This document shows, one piece after another, positions 1 to 11,852 of a stretch of DNA of 64,000 nucleotides; within the stretch, counting starts at the first letter, position 1; every line of letters begins with the position of its first letter. Source of the DNA: Bombardia bombarda (Eukaryota > Ascomycota > Sordariomycetes > Sordariales > Lasiosphaeriaceae); NCBI GenBank assembly GCA_030512295.1, contig JAULSR010000003.1, positions 2,108,001 to 2,172,000 of the forward strand, in the 5' to 3' direction. The position numbers were made by a program, and so were the translations under genes. The notes beneath the pieces are model-generated. The model was not told where the DNA came from. It searched no databases and saw only the letters and a program-made list of their open reading frames with translations.

Positions 1-1889
1 TCCGGTACTATCAAGCAAATCCGGGTGATACCTGCCAAGGAATTGTCAACCATTACTCCAATCTGCTCTCAATGGGTGACTTGTGAGGAAACCCCTTGTT
101 TGTGAACTCACAGGAACCTTGACTGACAATTCGTGCAAACCCCCCAGCTTGTCATACAACCCAGCAGCCGGCACGGATGCCACCAGCTGCGCCCTCTATG
201 TCAACTACTATTACTGCATCGACGCCCCGACAAACGGAACTGCAGGAGGAGACCAGCCCACAGCAACAACGACCATATTCCCGCCTTGGTCGCCCACAGT
301 TCTCCCGTCTCTAAATACCACGTCGGAAATCCCACAGCCAACCGCTGCCGGCGCGCCAGCCAACTGCCAGTCGTGGTATCAAGCTGCAGATGTAAGTCAA
401 GCCGCCGGTCACAGGTAATAACAAAGCCAGCTCTTGCTAACAATACCTCCAGGGAGACACATGCGCCTCAGTCGCCTCCAGCCTAGGCTACCTAGCCGCA
501 TCAGACATCCAGTCCTGGAACTCGGGCATCAGCTGCAGCAGCCCGCTCGTGGCAGATGAATATTACTGCGTTGCCTCGTATCCCAGCGGTGGCGCTCTGC
601 CCATGCCCTCAACGGTAGGGACAGCACCAAGCCCGACGCAGGCGGGCATCATCTCCAGCTGCAAGGGGTGGTACCTTGCAACCCAGGGCGACTCGTGTGA
701 TCTGGTCCCTCAAGTCTTTGGTACCTTCGACGAGAGTAGCTTTCTGTCGTGGAATCCTGCTCTGGGAGGGTCTGGTTGCAGCGGATTGGTGATTGGGGAT
801 TATTACTGTATCGCTGGTGAGTCTTGCTGGTGCTTCAGGTCTTGTCGTGCTGATGGATGTGGACTGACAATGGCCAACAGTTCCCGGCACGCCGACCACG
901 CGCACGTCTCTGCCGTCCAGCTCCCCTACCCAGACCAACGGGGCCGGTCCTCAGCCCGAACAGCCCGGCATCCCAGCCGACTGCTCATCATACTGGCTTG
1001 TCTCGAGGTAAGTGACGCTGACATTCACTCCCTCCTGCGATTACCTGCCTCAAGTTAGCAAACCCCGATTCTAACACCCCACCCCAGCACCGACAACTGC
1101 ACCACCATCGCCGCCGCCAACGGCATCACCGAGCAGCAGCTCAACTCCTGGAACCCCTCCCTCGGCGGCGTCGACTGCCCCAACCTCCTGCCCGACTACT
1201 ACGTCTGCGTCAAGGCCGGCTCCGCCGGCACCAGCGTCCCAGCAACCGGCACAACCACTCGCACCTCAACGACCACTCACGCCTCAACAACAACAACAAC
1301 AACAACAACAACCACCACCGGCACATCAACAACCTCACCCCCCCTAACAACCCCCACCCCCATCCAACCCAACATGTCCCCCACCTGCAACCGCTTCTAC
1401 CTCGTCCAGCCCGGCGACGGCTGCTTCGCCATCGCCGCCTCCGCCAACATCCCGCTCGCCACCTTCTACGCCCTCAACCCGTCCGTCGGCAGCGACTGCG
1501 CCAACCTCCTCTCGGGCTTCTACGTCTGTCTCGGGGCGGCCAGTGACGGCAGCGGGGCACCCGCGACGACGATTTCCACCGGCGCGCCCGTCGCGGCGAC
1601 GCCGAGCCCGGTGCAGAGCGGCATGGTCGCGGGGTGCAGGCGGTTCTATCTCGTTGAGGGCGGGGACTCGTGTTTTGGTATCGCGAGCGCGGCGGGGGTG
1701 GATCTGAGTTTGTTCGGGACGTGGAACCCGGCGGTGGGGGCGAGCAGTGGGTGTGGTGGGCTGTTATCGGGGGAGTTTGTTTGTATTGGGGTGAGTGGCG
1801 GGGGGGGAGTGCGACGACGATTACGAGCGGGGGGCCGTGCCGGCTGCGACGGGGTGATTGGGACCTACCTAGGTATTCTTGTAAACTGA
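1..1889 (+). CDS. multi-LysM domain protein (5' end outside window)
   Basis: At least six LysM modules are encoded, the first one partial at the window edge. Each has the fungal pattern of a W/FYLV-like start, a GDxC or similar turn, an N-P near the middle and a closing YYC/FVC; cysteines flank the modules, as in secreted fungal LysM proteins. Examples are CNRFYLVQPGDGCFAI and CRRFYLVEGGDSCFGI in the last two. A Thr-rich linker encoded by an ACA repeat (about 1284-1313) separates modules 4 and 5. I infer introns at 83-147, 392-452, 817-880 and 1008-1087; removing them joins all modules in one frame ending at TGA 1887-1889. LysM modules bind chitin or related N-acetylglucosamine polymers, so roles in cell-wall binding or shielding from host chitin receptors are known for the family; which applies here is not visible. 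The last ~30 residues are low complexity. Signal peptide and start lie upstream of the window. Confidence 0.85.
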
Positions 1890-1908
1890 TCGATGGTTGA
1901 CGGGCAGT

Positions 1909-1952
1909 GGGTTGGTTGGTTGGTTGGTTGGTTGGTTGGTTGGTTGGTTGGT
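1909..1952. repeat. (TTGG)n tetranucleotide microsatellite
   Basis: About eleven perfect copies of a GGTT/TTGG unit directly downstream of the LysM stop codon. It probably falls in the 3' untranslated region. The 1890-2497 interval holds no other gene; its second half is the CT-rich leader of the amidase-like gene. Confidence 0.9.
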
Positions 1953-2497
1953 CGCGTGTGTGTTGTGATGACGAGTGTTGAGAGAGGTACGAAGCAGAAT
2001 ACATCTTGTTGTTGGAGTCGGTGGTGTAGAATAGTCATTGCTTGGTATGTGATTTCAGTGTGGCAGTGCTGTCGTCGCGCGCTACGGCCGTGTTGTAATT
2101 GAGCCCGGCAACAAAACAGCCAGTAAAAAAGGCCTCGGCCTGTAGCGCCTGCCTGTTGGCTCTGCTCCTTCCCTGTGCGACGCATCTGATCGTGCGGCGA
2201 AGCAAGAAAGTTTTAAATTCGTACTGTGCAACCAGCACAAAGCCTCGGATACGCGCTTCGGTCAGCAGCAGACTTGATCAATGTAACCCGCCTTGAGCAG
2301 ACAGGTAACACCTCAGGCAGAGTGCCCATGGCAGGTATTAATACTCGAGCTCATCTTGCTTGCGACCTCTTTTGCTTTGTCCACCATCCTCCTTCCACTT
2401 CCCAAACACCTCTTTCCCTTTCTTCATCATTCAGCAAAACCATCATCGTCATCGACAACGCTTGCTTTACCGTCGGTCCAAGATTACCATCAACAAC

Positions 2498-4658
2498 ATG
2501 GGCGTCCTCGACACGACTTCCGTGGATGTCAGCCTTCACGCCACGAACATTCAGTTTTTGCTTCAAGCCTTCCGTACCAAGCGCGAGCTTACTAGGGAGG
2601 AGGAAAACCAGGGAATCAACAACAGGGAGTTCACTCTTGCTGATGTCAACAATGGCCTGAGAAAGCGAAAACTTACCTGCGTCAAACTCTGCCAGGTTCG
2701 TGTTCCAGCCTCACACGGCATGGCCCTGGCATGTTCATATTCATCAAGACTTACACCATGATTCTAGATCTATATAGACAGGATCAAGGAGGTCGACCGC
2801 GAGCTGAATGTCGTTTCTGTGTTCAATCCCGAGTGGAAGACGCTTGCACAAGAGTGTGACATGAACTATGATGCCGATCACCCAATAACATCTCAACTCA
2901 GGTACAGTCTCAGCACACCATAACCCTTCTCGATCAGTCAGACTCTAACCGCAACTCATCCAGCCTCTATGGCATTCCAATCTTGGTCGACGGATATGCC
3001 TACGGCAGGGAGTTCAATGACGTGTTCGAGAGTAAGAATCCCGAGTTTTTGATGTCCCAGTTCACCCACGATCCAGCCAGTTCGGACTGGCGTCTTATCT
3101 TGTCACTGCTACCCATTCACTGATCACTGTTGCAGAATCAACTGCCTCCGCTATTGCCATGCTGAAGGCCCAAGGCGCCATAATTCTCGGCAGGACGGCC
3201 ACTGCTGAGAGAACGGTCAATGGTGCATACGCCAAGGACCAACACCCTGGTTTTGAGTCGCCGGGAAGCTGCGTTGCCGCTGGACTTGGCCTCGCCGCAG
3301 CGTGCCTCGGATCAAAGGTAAACAGCAGTCTATATGGCGTTTCCATTCACCCTCGTCCTTCTGTCTTGCTAGTGTTCAAACGTCAGTTTCTGACTATCGT
3401 CATCACAACTAGCAAAAATCCATCAAGAACTACTACACCACCATGGGAGCTCCTTGTGTGAGAATCAAGCCCACCGTTGGTCTTATCTCTGCGCAAGGCA
3501 TGATCAACATTGAGAGAAGCGGTAACGACGAGCAATTATCGCCAGTCCCTATTGCACGGTCTGTCGAGGATGCTGCACTTCTTCTTAGCGTCCTCTCTGG
3601 CAAGCAATATCTGCCTTTCCGGCTATGTTTCAGGCTCTAATTCACTCATATGTGAATAGGTCGACACGATTATGTCCCGAGACAATTGGACTTCACGGGC
3701 ACGCAAGTGGTCATTGCAGTAAGTGGCCCTCCTACCATATTTCTTTCATGATCAGCAGGAAGAGTCAAATTAACACGTTTCTATAGGTGCCGAAGAACCG
3801 AGAGCGTAATAGGGATAACACTGCAGAGAAACAATTCCGCAATATGTTTGCCACAATCTGCGCTAAGCTAAAGGACAGCGGGGCGAACATCGTGGAAGCC
3901 GACGATTTGCTCTTCCCCCACGGTGCCAGCATGGCACATTCACCTCAGCTGGTCGAGATTCAGACTGCGAACCAAGACCCTATGTGTTCGTAGTCGCACC
4001 CAGTTTCGCTTGCATGATAAAGATACTGATGTTTGCTATTTATAGCTGCCGCTGGAGAGGGTCCATCCTCGAACAAGTCAGCAAACACCGCCCTCGACAC
4101 GCAAATCGAAGCCACCCTCAAGAGATGGCAATGCGATGCCATCCTTGTACCCGAAGGCTCCTTCCACGGCTTCTTTCTAAGCGAGCCGTGCGACCTAAGC
4201 CAGACGCCAGTGATCCATCTTCCCCTGGGATTCTATTCTAATCCCGAAACACCCACTGATAAGGGCGATACGAGAAGTGATGGGTACCCTCGAAAAGTAA
4301 TTTCTGCACATCACGTTCCGTAAGTACTGGCCTTCCGTGTTCGATCCAACAATTGCTGCTGTTTGTCAGTTCATCTAACAGTGTGGATCATCGCAGATTT
4401 GGAGCAATGCTGCTCGGGCGTTGCCTGAGCGAGAAGAAGCTCTGCCATATTGCAGCGGTGTATGAAGCGGAGCTGCGAAAGAGCTGGTCGTGTTATGTCG
4501 GGGGTAAATCGACGGGAACCACAGCGGAGAGCCTTGGTATTAAGCCCGTTGATGATAGTACGGTGTACATCGAGGACGAGGACGAGGACGAGGATAGACT
4601 TGAAGGAACTATTGGAGGGAATGTCATTGAGGCATGGCTTAACGGCAGTGGGCTTTGA
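2498..4658 (+). CDS. amidase-signature family protein, probable pseudoenzyme
   Basis: Nine exons give a 520-residue protein in one frame: 2498-2695, 2768-2901, 2964-3031, 3136-3317, 3413-3599, 3660-3718, 3787-3985, 4046-4319, 4397-4658. The intron after 3599 is GC-AG; the donor at 3986 is the least certain. Family hallmarks are LYGIPILV, KAQGAIILGRTATAE, RIKPTVGLISAQGMI, PIARSVEDAALLL and a C-terminal VPFGAMLLGRCLSEKKL. Amidases use a Lys-cisSer-Ser triad. The Lys normally follows GIPxxV, and here that position is Asp (ILVDGYAYG). The glycine/serine-rich loop is shortened to ESPGSCVAAG, and the DGSI segment reads QKSI, so only the last Ser may survive. The protein is therefore probably inactive as an amidohydrolase, or it has changed chemistry. 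An acidic DEDEDED run lies near the C-terminus. Exon calls are by eye. Confidence 0.78.
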
Positions 4659-5283
4659 GCTTTGTAGTTCTAGTTGGGGGTGTTGCTGATTGTTTGTCAC
4701 TCCCTTGGTCGGGTAAGCCCACGCACGGATATTAGATAGTTCGTTATATTTTCACCAATTTCAGGTTCGGAGCCTGATTTATTTTTGGCAGTGATTTATA
4801 GACCGCCTCTCTTCCTCCATTATGATAGTCGTGTCTGCTACACTTCGTGTCTTATATGTTTCTTCTTTCTTGAGAGTTGCTGTGAGCACCATCGGGTCTC
4901 TGGTGTTCCTTTTCTAGCAAGACTACTTTAAGTGCTTAAGTTCCCATCTGTTGCCGCTGCTGTTCGTCTGCGCTCTCATCTGCTCGCGCGTTCTCTGCCT
5001 GTCTCTGTCATGAGGCATCTTGATGAAATTTTTTTAATAGATGGGAGAAAGAAGTTAACTAACGACGGAGAGGCGATCCAATGGCACCATCCCTCAACTC
5101 TCGACCCTAACCGACAACAGCAGCCTATGTCGTCCACAACAGCAATCAAGTCCGACGCTCGCAAATTTGGGCTCTGGAGCCCTGCTGAGAGGGTAGGGTG
5201 TGGCGTAGCTGCAATGGGGCTATCTTCTAAGACGTGGGCATACCCATGGGGGACTAGGTCAAGAACCAGCATACCTCCAACTT

Positions 5284-5302
5284 CCCCCCCCCCCCCCCCC
5301 CC
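5284..5302. repeat. poly-C tract (19 nt)
   Basis: Nineteen consecutive C residues, followed by A and four more C. It is one of several unusually long C/G homopolymers in this window. Confidence 0.9.
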
Positions 5303-6171
5303 ACCCCAAGAGACCATACATACATTGACCGTCCTTCTCCCGTCGCTCCACTAGCGCACACCACCGCTATTACCCCCCATATCTGGCCCCCATAAGACCA
5401 GTCTCTCGTCTCCAGTGTGATAGCTGCGGCCCCACTCGCCACAGGCTGTCGCAATACCTCGAGTTCAGCGAGAGTGGCGACATCATTGGATGCCCGACGG
5501 CCAGATAGTTGACCACAACTATGGCAATTGTCCGAAGAAGCATCTTCGAACCAAGGCCCAGGAGGAGAAGAGCCTTTGTCGTCTAGAGATCTGGAAGAGG
5601 ACCCAATAGTATCGCTTGACATGATGACGCGGACGAGTCTTGTCGTACCATGACAGACTGGGTCAAGTTGGGGCTGGAAATGAACTTGAAGCAAACGGAT
5701 GCGCATCGAAGTGGGCACATGAGGTTTTGGAAGCTGTCAGAGAGGGTGACGAGAGAGAGTTCTTTATGTCTTGTGTAGTAGAGAGGTAGTTGGGGAGTTT
5801 GCCAGGTTGGTCGGCAGTAGCGAGCTAGCTTTAGTGAAACTCGGCTCATAAGTCTTAAGTCTGGTTTTCCTTAACTCCAATGTTCACAGGCTCGTTGCGC
5901 TCGATGGGTGATCAGACTGTCCGTTTGAGAGCCGGATGCATGTGATGGGTAGGATGACTGGAAGAACAGTCAACTCTACCAATGGCGCTGTTATTCTAAT
6001 ACTCGATGTCCAAGTCAATGGCCTGCAGTCCATAAGACCATGGCTGGCAAAATCAGTTGACAAACACATGAGTCAATCAAAAAGACCTTGTTGTTTATAA
6101 TAGAGAATGATGTTTGAATCGTACTCGGATGATTTAGACGCCCCATCAGCCTAATACAATTTATAAACTAT

Positions 6172-6600
6172 TTAGGGTACACTTTAGAAGCAATCTTGGG
6201 CTCTTCCCCACAAAGTACAATTTAGATATATCGTATTTAATATGATATGGTACATTTTAGAAACAATCTTAGGCTTCTTCTATAAAGTATAATTTGGATA
6301 GCATATCGCATTTAATATGCTATGGTACATTTCAGAAACTATCTTAGGCTCTTTATTCGAAGTACAATTTAGATAGTATATTATATTTAATATAAAATGG
6401 TATACTTTAGAAGCAGTTTTAGTATCTTTATTTATATAAAATAATTTAGGATTAAGTTAACACTTGGTATTATATGGTACAATTTAGATGCTTCGTGACA
6501 CTTTTACTTTATATAAGATAGTTTAGAAGCTAGTTAATTTGTGGTATTATATGGCATAGTTTAGAAGCTATCCAGCACCTAATATTATATGGTACAAATC
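6172..6600. repeat. degenerate AT-rich tandem repeat, ~75 bp period
   Basis: A unit beginning GGTACAYTTTAGAARC and containing ATCTTAGGCTCTTT then AAGTACAATTTAGATA recurs. Anchor positions are about 6176, 6249, 6324, 6399 and 6475, a spacing of 73-76 bp. From about 6475 to 6600 the spacing halves to ~38 bp (TATATGGYAYARTTTAGAAGC at about 6473, 6508, 6547, 6585). The longer unit may therefore be a diverged dimer. It separates the amidase-like gene from the helicase relic. Confidence 0.8.
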
Positions 6601-6833
6601 TGGAGCAAACTTTATGGTCGATATTCAAAGACGTGATCCTTTTCACACCCTCTGCGCTCGAATCGATGGTTGTCATAATCACAGTTATTCTCATCACATT
6701 TGGAGTGGCTATGTCCGCAGTTCGCATTCGTGCTAGTACTTCTCACATCACTAAGAGCTAGACTTGACTTGGTCAACCGAAAAGAACTGCTTTTCTTTTT
6801 TTAACACAAAACTACCTTTGTTTGTTCTACGAG

Positions 6834-8560
6834 CTAGCACCCATCAGCAATCCGAGTTGAACAAAACACAAGCGGAGCCGGTAATCCCGTGCTATCGCGC
6901 ACCCAATGCAGCAGGTCTGCTGGGAGCCTTGTAAAGTAAGATCCGGTCAGCTCGCCGTTCCTATTATTCATCCTCATAGTCCCACAAAAGCCAAAGATCG
7001 CAGATTCTGTCTCGTCTTCGGCCAGTAGCGACGACGTAGGGGTCGGCTTCCCATAACAATCCGCAATGTCCTTGTCCGTCATCATGTGAAAGGGTCTGCC
7101 CTTACGCGGGATAACCATAAGCCCGTCGAGGAATGACCACATTAAAAGTCGTTGTAAGAAATGCAGCTCCTTCGCTGACAGGAGCTCCTCGTCTTCAAAG
7201 TCATCTCGAAAGTCATCTTCAAAGCCCAGTTCGCGGTTGATATCCCGTATGACTTGAAATGCGGTCTGGCAGCTTGGTACATCTAACGCAATCCCTTTCA
7301 CAGGCCGCCACGTATCACTTGTACGGAGTTTAAAGTTTTTTGACCCTGCACGAAGCGTCTCCCATAGGGAGAGTGTGGTCCAGATGCCACCGAGATGTGC
7401 CATGTGTTTGACTGTACCATTGCAGTGGCCGAGAAGATCTTCTGCGTCCAGATGATTCCCAAACGACTCGATAATAAGTATCATATATTGTGCAATGACC
7501 GCAAGCTTGACGATTGTACTCTTCGTGAGGTCCGACAGACTGCTATCGACAACTCCGGAAATCAGGCACGAGACATTTAAGTCTAGGCCCTTTGCGCGTA
7601 TTTTCTTCAAGATGCTACCTCGATCGGAATGCTTGATGTCACGGACACCGGGCTCGACAAGACCCATCAAATGCAGCCTGCGCATTCCTTCGTGTAGAAG
7701 ACTCCGGAGAGCACCCTGACAAAGTGGTTTCATTGGAATTTTCTGCAACTCCACACCAGGCCAGTGGTAGCCCAGCTTGTATACGTGTTCGAGAAAGTCC
7801 GATGTCCATAACGGGTAGCCTTCCTTGACAGAGTCGGGTAGCGTATAGAATTGGACCATGTCTGCATCCCTAGCATACGGTTCGATAGGGCGTCCCTGAC
7901 AATATCCAGTGTAGTATTGTCTGCGATGCAGCATACTTGATATGCATCTTCCTCAAGTCTGTACTCCGCCAATAACGCCCCCTAAAATCTTTCCAGATCA
8001 TCAGTCGTCATGTAGAGCAATACAGGCTCTTTATCCCGCAAGGCGTCGGCTAGCTGACCTATTACTGCCCTTCTCTCGTCGTTCTGCTGGTAGGAGATGA
8101 ACTGTATCTTTTGACGGTCAATCTCGGCAGCATGGAGCTCAATTATATCCTCCTCGCACTGGATCCCCAGATAACGCTTTGCAGCATTTGTAGGCCGACA
8201 CGATAGTCCAATGATTGTAACAGACTGCGTGGGCGTTTGTTCATTGCGTAACCCGGATATAATTCCTAACGCGACATCTGCGTCAGATGTGTAGCCTGTG
8301 GGTCCCATGGGGGTGTCGACGACGAAAATGATATTCTTGTCGAGGGGGGGTTGTCTATGATGGCTACCTATGGCATCATTGAACTGTCCGTATGACATGA
8401 AGCCGATCATGTTTTCTTGGGGTAACTGACCCGCTACCACATGGGCAGCCATTTTGCCCTCATCGAAAGCTTTGCTGCAAAAGTACTCGTGCAAGAACTC
8501 GCTCTCGAGAATGGTGGTAGGGATGCAGACGATGGGAGCTCTGATCCCTCTAGGGTTATA
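6834..8560 (-). pseudogene. DEAH-helicase-like gene relic
   Basis: Read from 8560 downward, the frame is open from an in-frame TGA at 8561-8563. It encodes RAPIVCIPTTILESEF, a motif-III-like SVTIIGLSC and a motif-IV-like PVLLYMTTDDLERF, then meets TAG at 7984-7982. The same frame continues after the stop (GALLAEYRLEEDAYQ). It then needs either a frameshift or a 41 bp GT-AG intron near 7930-7890 to join the next open segment, ADMVQFYTLPDSVKEGYPLW. That segment runs about 350 codons to 6834 and resembles the HA2-type region downstream of DExH helicase cores. No Walker A motif is present, so the N-terminal part is missing. The helicase assignment rests on motif order, not on a database match. 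CAG-to-TAG is the simplest origin of the stop. Confidence 0.5.
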
Positions 8561-9248
8561 TCAAATACTAAATCATCTGATCTTTTCCTGCTATTGAAAA
8601 AAGTTTCACGTGATTTTCTTTTCCAACCTTTTTTACGCGTTCCTACCTCGTCCACTTTTCTATACGAATTTCCTCGTCTTCGAACCACATGGAACGTCAA
8701 ATTTTCTTTTTTTTCTGCGAGAACCAAAAAGGCTTCTGACGATAACCCCCCTGTCCCTGATTCTGGTCAGAGGCTACGCATCTTATAGTCTACTTGGTAA
8801 TGTTATGTTATCATTAAGCCATTTGAAATAAAGCTGAGAGTATCACAACAAGAGCACCGGCGGCTATGTCAGAAAATGATGGAGTCATTGAGATAAATGG
8901 ATGAACTAAGGCGATGAGGGGAAACCCTAAAAGCGAGTCACTTATTAAGTAGCAGACAAGACAAGAAGACGGGCGAGTGGGAAAATGTGGAACCAATCTG
9001 GGATCGGTCTTTCCGGTAATAAAATTCCAGTGCTCTCCCTTCCTTGGCTTACCTCTGTGGCCAATCAGTGCTCAGGTCCATGACAAAGGTGGGGCTGCTT
9101 AACGGAAAACAGAAGGGGGTTCAAAAAAAAAAAAAGAAAAAGAAATCAACCATTTCCCCATCGTCTCGCCACTTTCTTTCCCTTTTCTTTTCTTTCACAA
9201 CGGCCGAAAGCTGCTTCACCCACCCCGCGTCGCCAGCTCTTTCACAAC
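8561..9248. other. intergenic region with leader of the 9249 gene
   Basis: No gene seen. A CCAAT box (GGCCAATCAG near 9059) and a pyrimidine-rich stretch (about 9150-9200) fit a promoter and leader for the plus-strand gene starting at 9249. Confidence 0.5.
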
Positions 9249-10611
9249 ATGCCGCATTCAAAGAAACGACCGCAGCCTCGCGGAGGCACCCCTAACAAGG
9301 ATACTGTAAGTTTGTCTTTTTCTCTTTCTTTTTGTCTCTCCTTTTTTGTTTTATGGGTGTTTGCACACGCTCTTTCACCGCTTTTGCATTTGCACCACCA
9401 CATAATTCAATCAGCGCCAACTTCATGCGCTCGTATAAGTATCTGCACCTTGACGGGACTGCAACGTTGTGGACAAGCAGATACTAACCGGTCTTTAGAA
9501 AGTCGACATGACTTCTGGCAGTATCACGGTCGCTAGCGAGGTCGTCGCCAGTAGCGGTAGCATTGCTGGCTTAGACGGTGGCACTCCGGCTGCGGCCTCG
9601 AGTTCCCTGGCAAAAAGTGCGGATGAAGCCGTCCGTCTCGCCGGCCCCGTCGTGGTTCCCAGCCCCAAAATCAATGACATCAGCAATGGCAATGCTGTTA
9701 TTGCCGCGGCTTCCAAGGTCAATGAGTACGAGCACGCAGACCTGGACGACATCACGCTGCGCCAGCTCGCCGAGGACATCAGCGCATACAATCATGACCT
9801 CGAGTTTTGCCAGGCTCAGCTCCACGAGTCCGACCTCACCCCGCAGGAGGCCCGGACGCTGCAACTTCGCTCGCTCGATCTCAACCACCAGATTCGTCAC
9901 TGTCAGAACCGCATTGAGATCATGCAGTTCCAGCTTCGCAAGCCGGCATTTTCCCTCCCGTATGTTGGCTCGGGCGCGTACCGCGGCGCAAACGGAATCG
10001 CAAACGGAGCCAGCGGAATTGACAGCGCCAATGGCAAACGAGCTGGTCTGCCTCTCAAGGCTAGACCCTCGATGACGCCTTCTGGGAAGCGCTTGACTCA
10101 AGATGCCGATGACAGTGCAGCGAAGCGCCTCAAGAAACAGTCTTCTCCCGTGGATGACGACGATGTGAACGAGGAGAACGATGGAGAGACGCCCGTCACG
10201 GCGCTGCAGCGTCTGGGTTTCTGGAAGTGTCGGCTGTGCAGCGCGCCCAAGTATCTGCTGGCTGGCGCCGGCCGCTCGCCTGCTGCGCCGTGCAAGTGGC
10301 CGCTGAAGGACATTTCCAAGATGATCACGCACTTCACCGAGATGCACACCGAGCACCCGCCCCCTGAGCGGTGTGCTGAGCTTGGTGACGCTCTGGACAT
10401 GAACCGTGAGTTTTCACCTTGTGCGCGAGAAAGAACCTGAACTGACATCTGATCAGGCGGACCCTTTGAGTACTGGATCCGACGGACTCGTGCCCAGAAC
10501 GTCAGCGACAGCAGCGTCATTGACGAGTGCATCGACAACCTCCGTAGCGGCAGGATGCCAGGCCTGTTGAGACGTCTGAGCAGAGCTGCAGCAGGAATGC
10601 CCACGGCCTAA
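9249..10611 (+). CDS. conserved-looking protein with putative C2H2-type zinc site
   Basis: Three exons (9249-9305, 9499-10405, 10457-10611) give 372 residues. The start is the ATG in AACATGCCGC; the following 193 bp intron has a TTTAG acceptor. Residues about 90-160 are predicted helical or coiled (DITLRQLAEDISAYNHDLEF onward). A basic cluster KRLKKQ and an acidic DDDDVNEENDGE follow. A possible metal site is WKCRLCSAPKYLL with ITHFTEMHTEH about 35 residues later (C-x2-C...H-x4-H), closer to a degenerate finger than a canonical one. The C-terminus after the last intron reads GPFEYWIRRTRAQN. A nuclear role is inferred. I do not recognise a named family. The frame is fully open, in contrast to its broken neighbours on both sides. 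Confidence 0.72.
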
Positions 10612-11852
10612 CTAAGCCTGGTGTCACGCTTGCTTGCTTGCTTGCTTGTTTTCGCGATGGCCATAGATGATGAGACTTGCGGACCTGGGATACGACTACG
10701 CAATGAGGTTTGGCGTTTGGGTGCATTTATGCTATCGGGTTGAGTTCTATCCGTCCAAGGGAAGAATCGGGTGCGGATTTAAGGAGCTTGCTTTGCGTGA
10801 TTTTTAAGAGAGGCTGCTACACAGTATGATAGGTCTTCGGTGGGGTCAATGAATACCTGGTTAGGTATGATTAAAACAATCGCTGCGCTGCAATAATTGA
10901 TCAGGGTCGTGTGGCTTGCAATGTTTGAGCGCAGACTTGAAGGTTCTATCAAGGTTCTATCAAGCAACTTTTATGATGTCATCGACGCGTTTAGTATTCT
11001 GAGCAGATAGCCCCCAGACTGGTCTGGCTTTTGAGCAATAATTATCCAATACCCAGCCCGACGCATGCAGGGTATATTGGTTGTTTCAACGCAGAGCCAT
11101 CTCTTGAAAGGTACGTGAAATCAGGTACCCAGAAGCATTCGAGCGTCCTGCGTCTTTGTATCAAACAGTCGATAGAACAGACTGCAAGTTTTACGTTACC
11201 TGCGACCGCCGAGTGACCGCCCCCATCCTTTCTTTGAGGCCTTTAGAGCTCTTTAGCTCATACCACCCGAAGATTGTTCATACGATCATTCAATGAGTTC
11301 ATTGTGGCTCACATAGTGACTATATGGAAGTCGATAACCCAAGAGCCATGATCTGCGCTATGGTCATAGCGCCGTAAGGAATGTGTTATTTGAGAAGTCT
11401 TAATAAACTATCATTGCTTGAAGTTCTTAAATACGCTTTTGATGCGGTGGTGGTCGGATTAAGCATATGCGAGATTAAGTATATGATTATACGTAGATAC
11501 TTGATAGCAAGCATAACTCGAATATACGTTACGTAGGCCGAGATTAGGAGGTCTCGATGTACCTTACAAAAAGGGGAACTATCCCATCCACAACTATCCC
11601 ATCCACAACTATTCCATCTAACGGCAGTTCGGTTATAATGATGTAATTACAGTCTGTATAGGATAGTACATTCAGCGACCATTTCAAATTTCATCAAAAG
11701 GCAGGTCGCCTTTTATACGGTACGTCGAGACATTCTCTGTAAATTCTGCGGCATTGTGCCCTATCAACACATAATTATAACATCTCTTGATACTCGTTCC
11801 TCCTTTTTATGCCACCTGGCGGCTTAATTTTAGCCCAAGAATAATAGACAGC
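10612..11852. other. intergenic region, no gene seen
   Basis: It contains a (TTGC)n microsatellite near 10627-10648 and becomes AT-rich after about 11270. A short direct repeat, ACTATCCCATCCACA, is tandemly duplicated near 11578-11615. No open frame with recognisable content was found. Confidence 0.5.

Larger units (their letters stand above)
4659..6833. other. gene-poor, partly AT-rich interval
   Basis: No supportable gene. A minus-strand open frame at 5254-5718 (154 codons) has no recognisable domain and is partly built from the poly-C tract. From about 6100 the sequence becomes strongly AT-rich and contains the tandem repeat listed separately. Confidence 0.6.

Noticed and set aside
5254..5718. 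Minus-strand 154-codon frame
   Set aside because: No recognisable domain; part of it is encoded by the poly-C tract, and the region lacks other gene signals.
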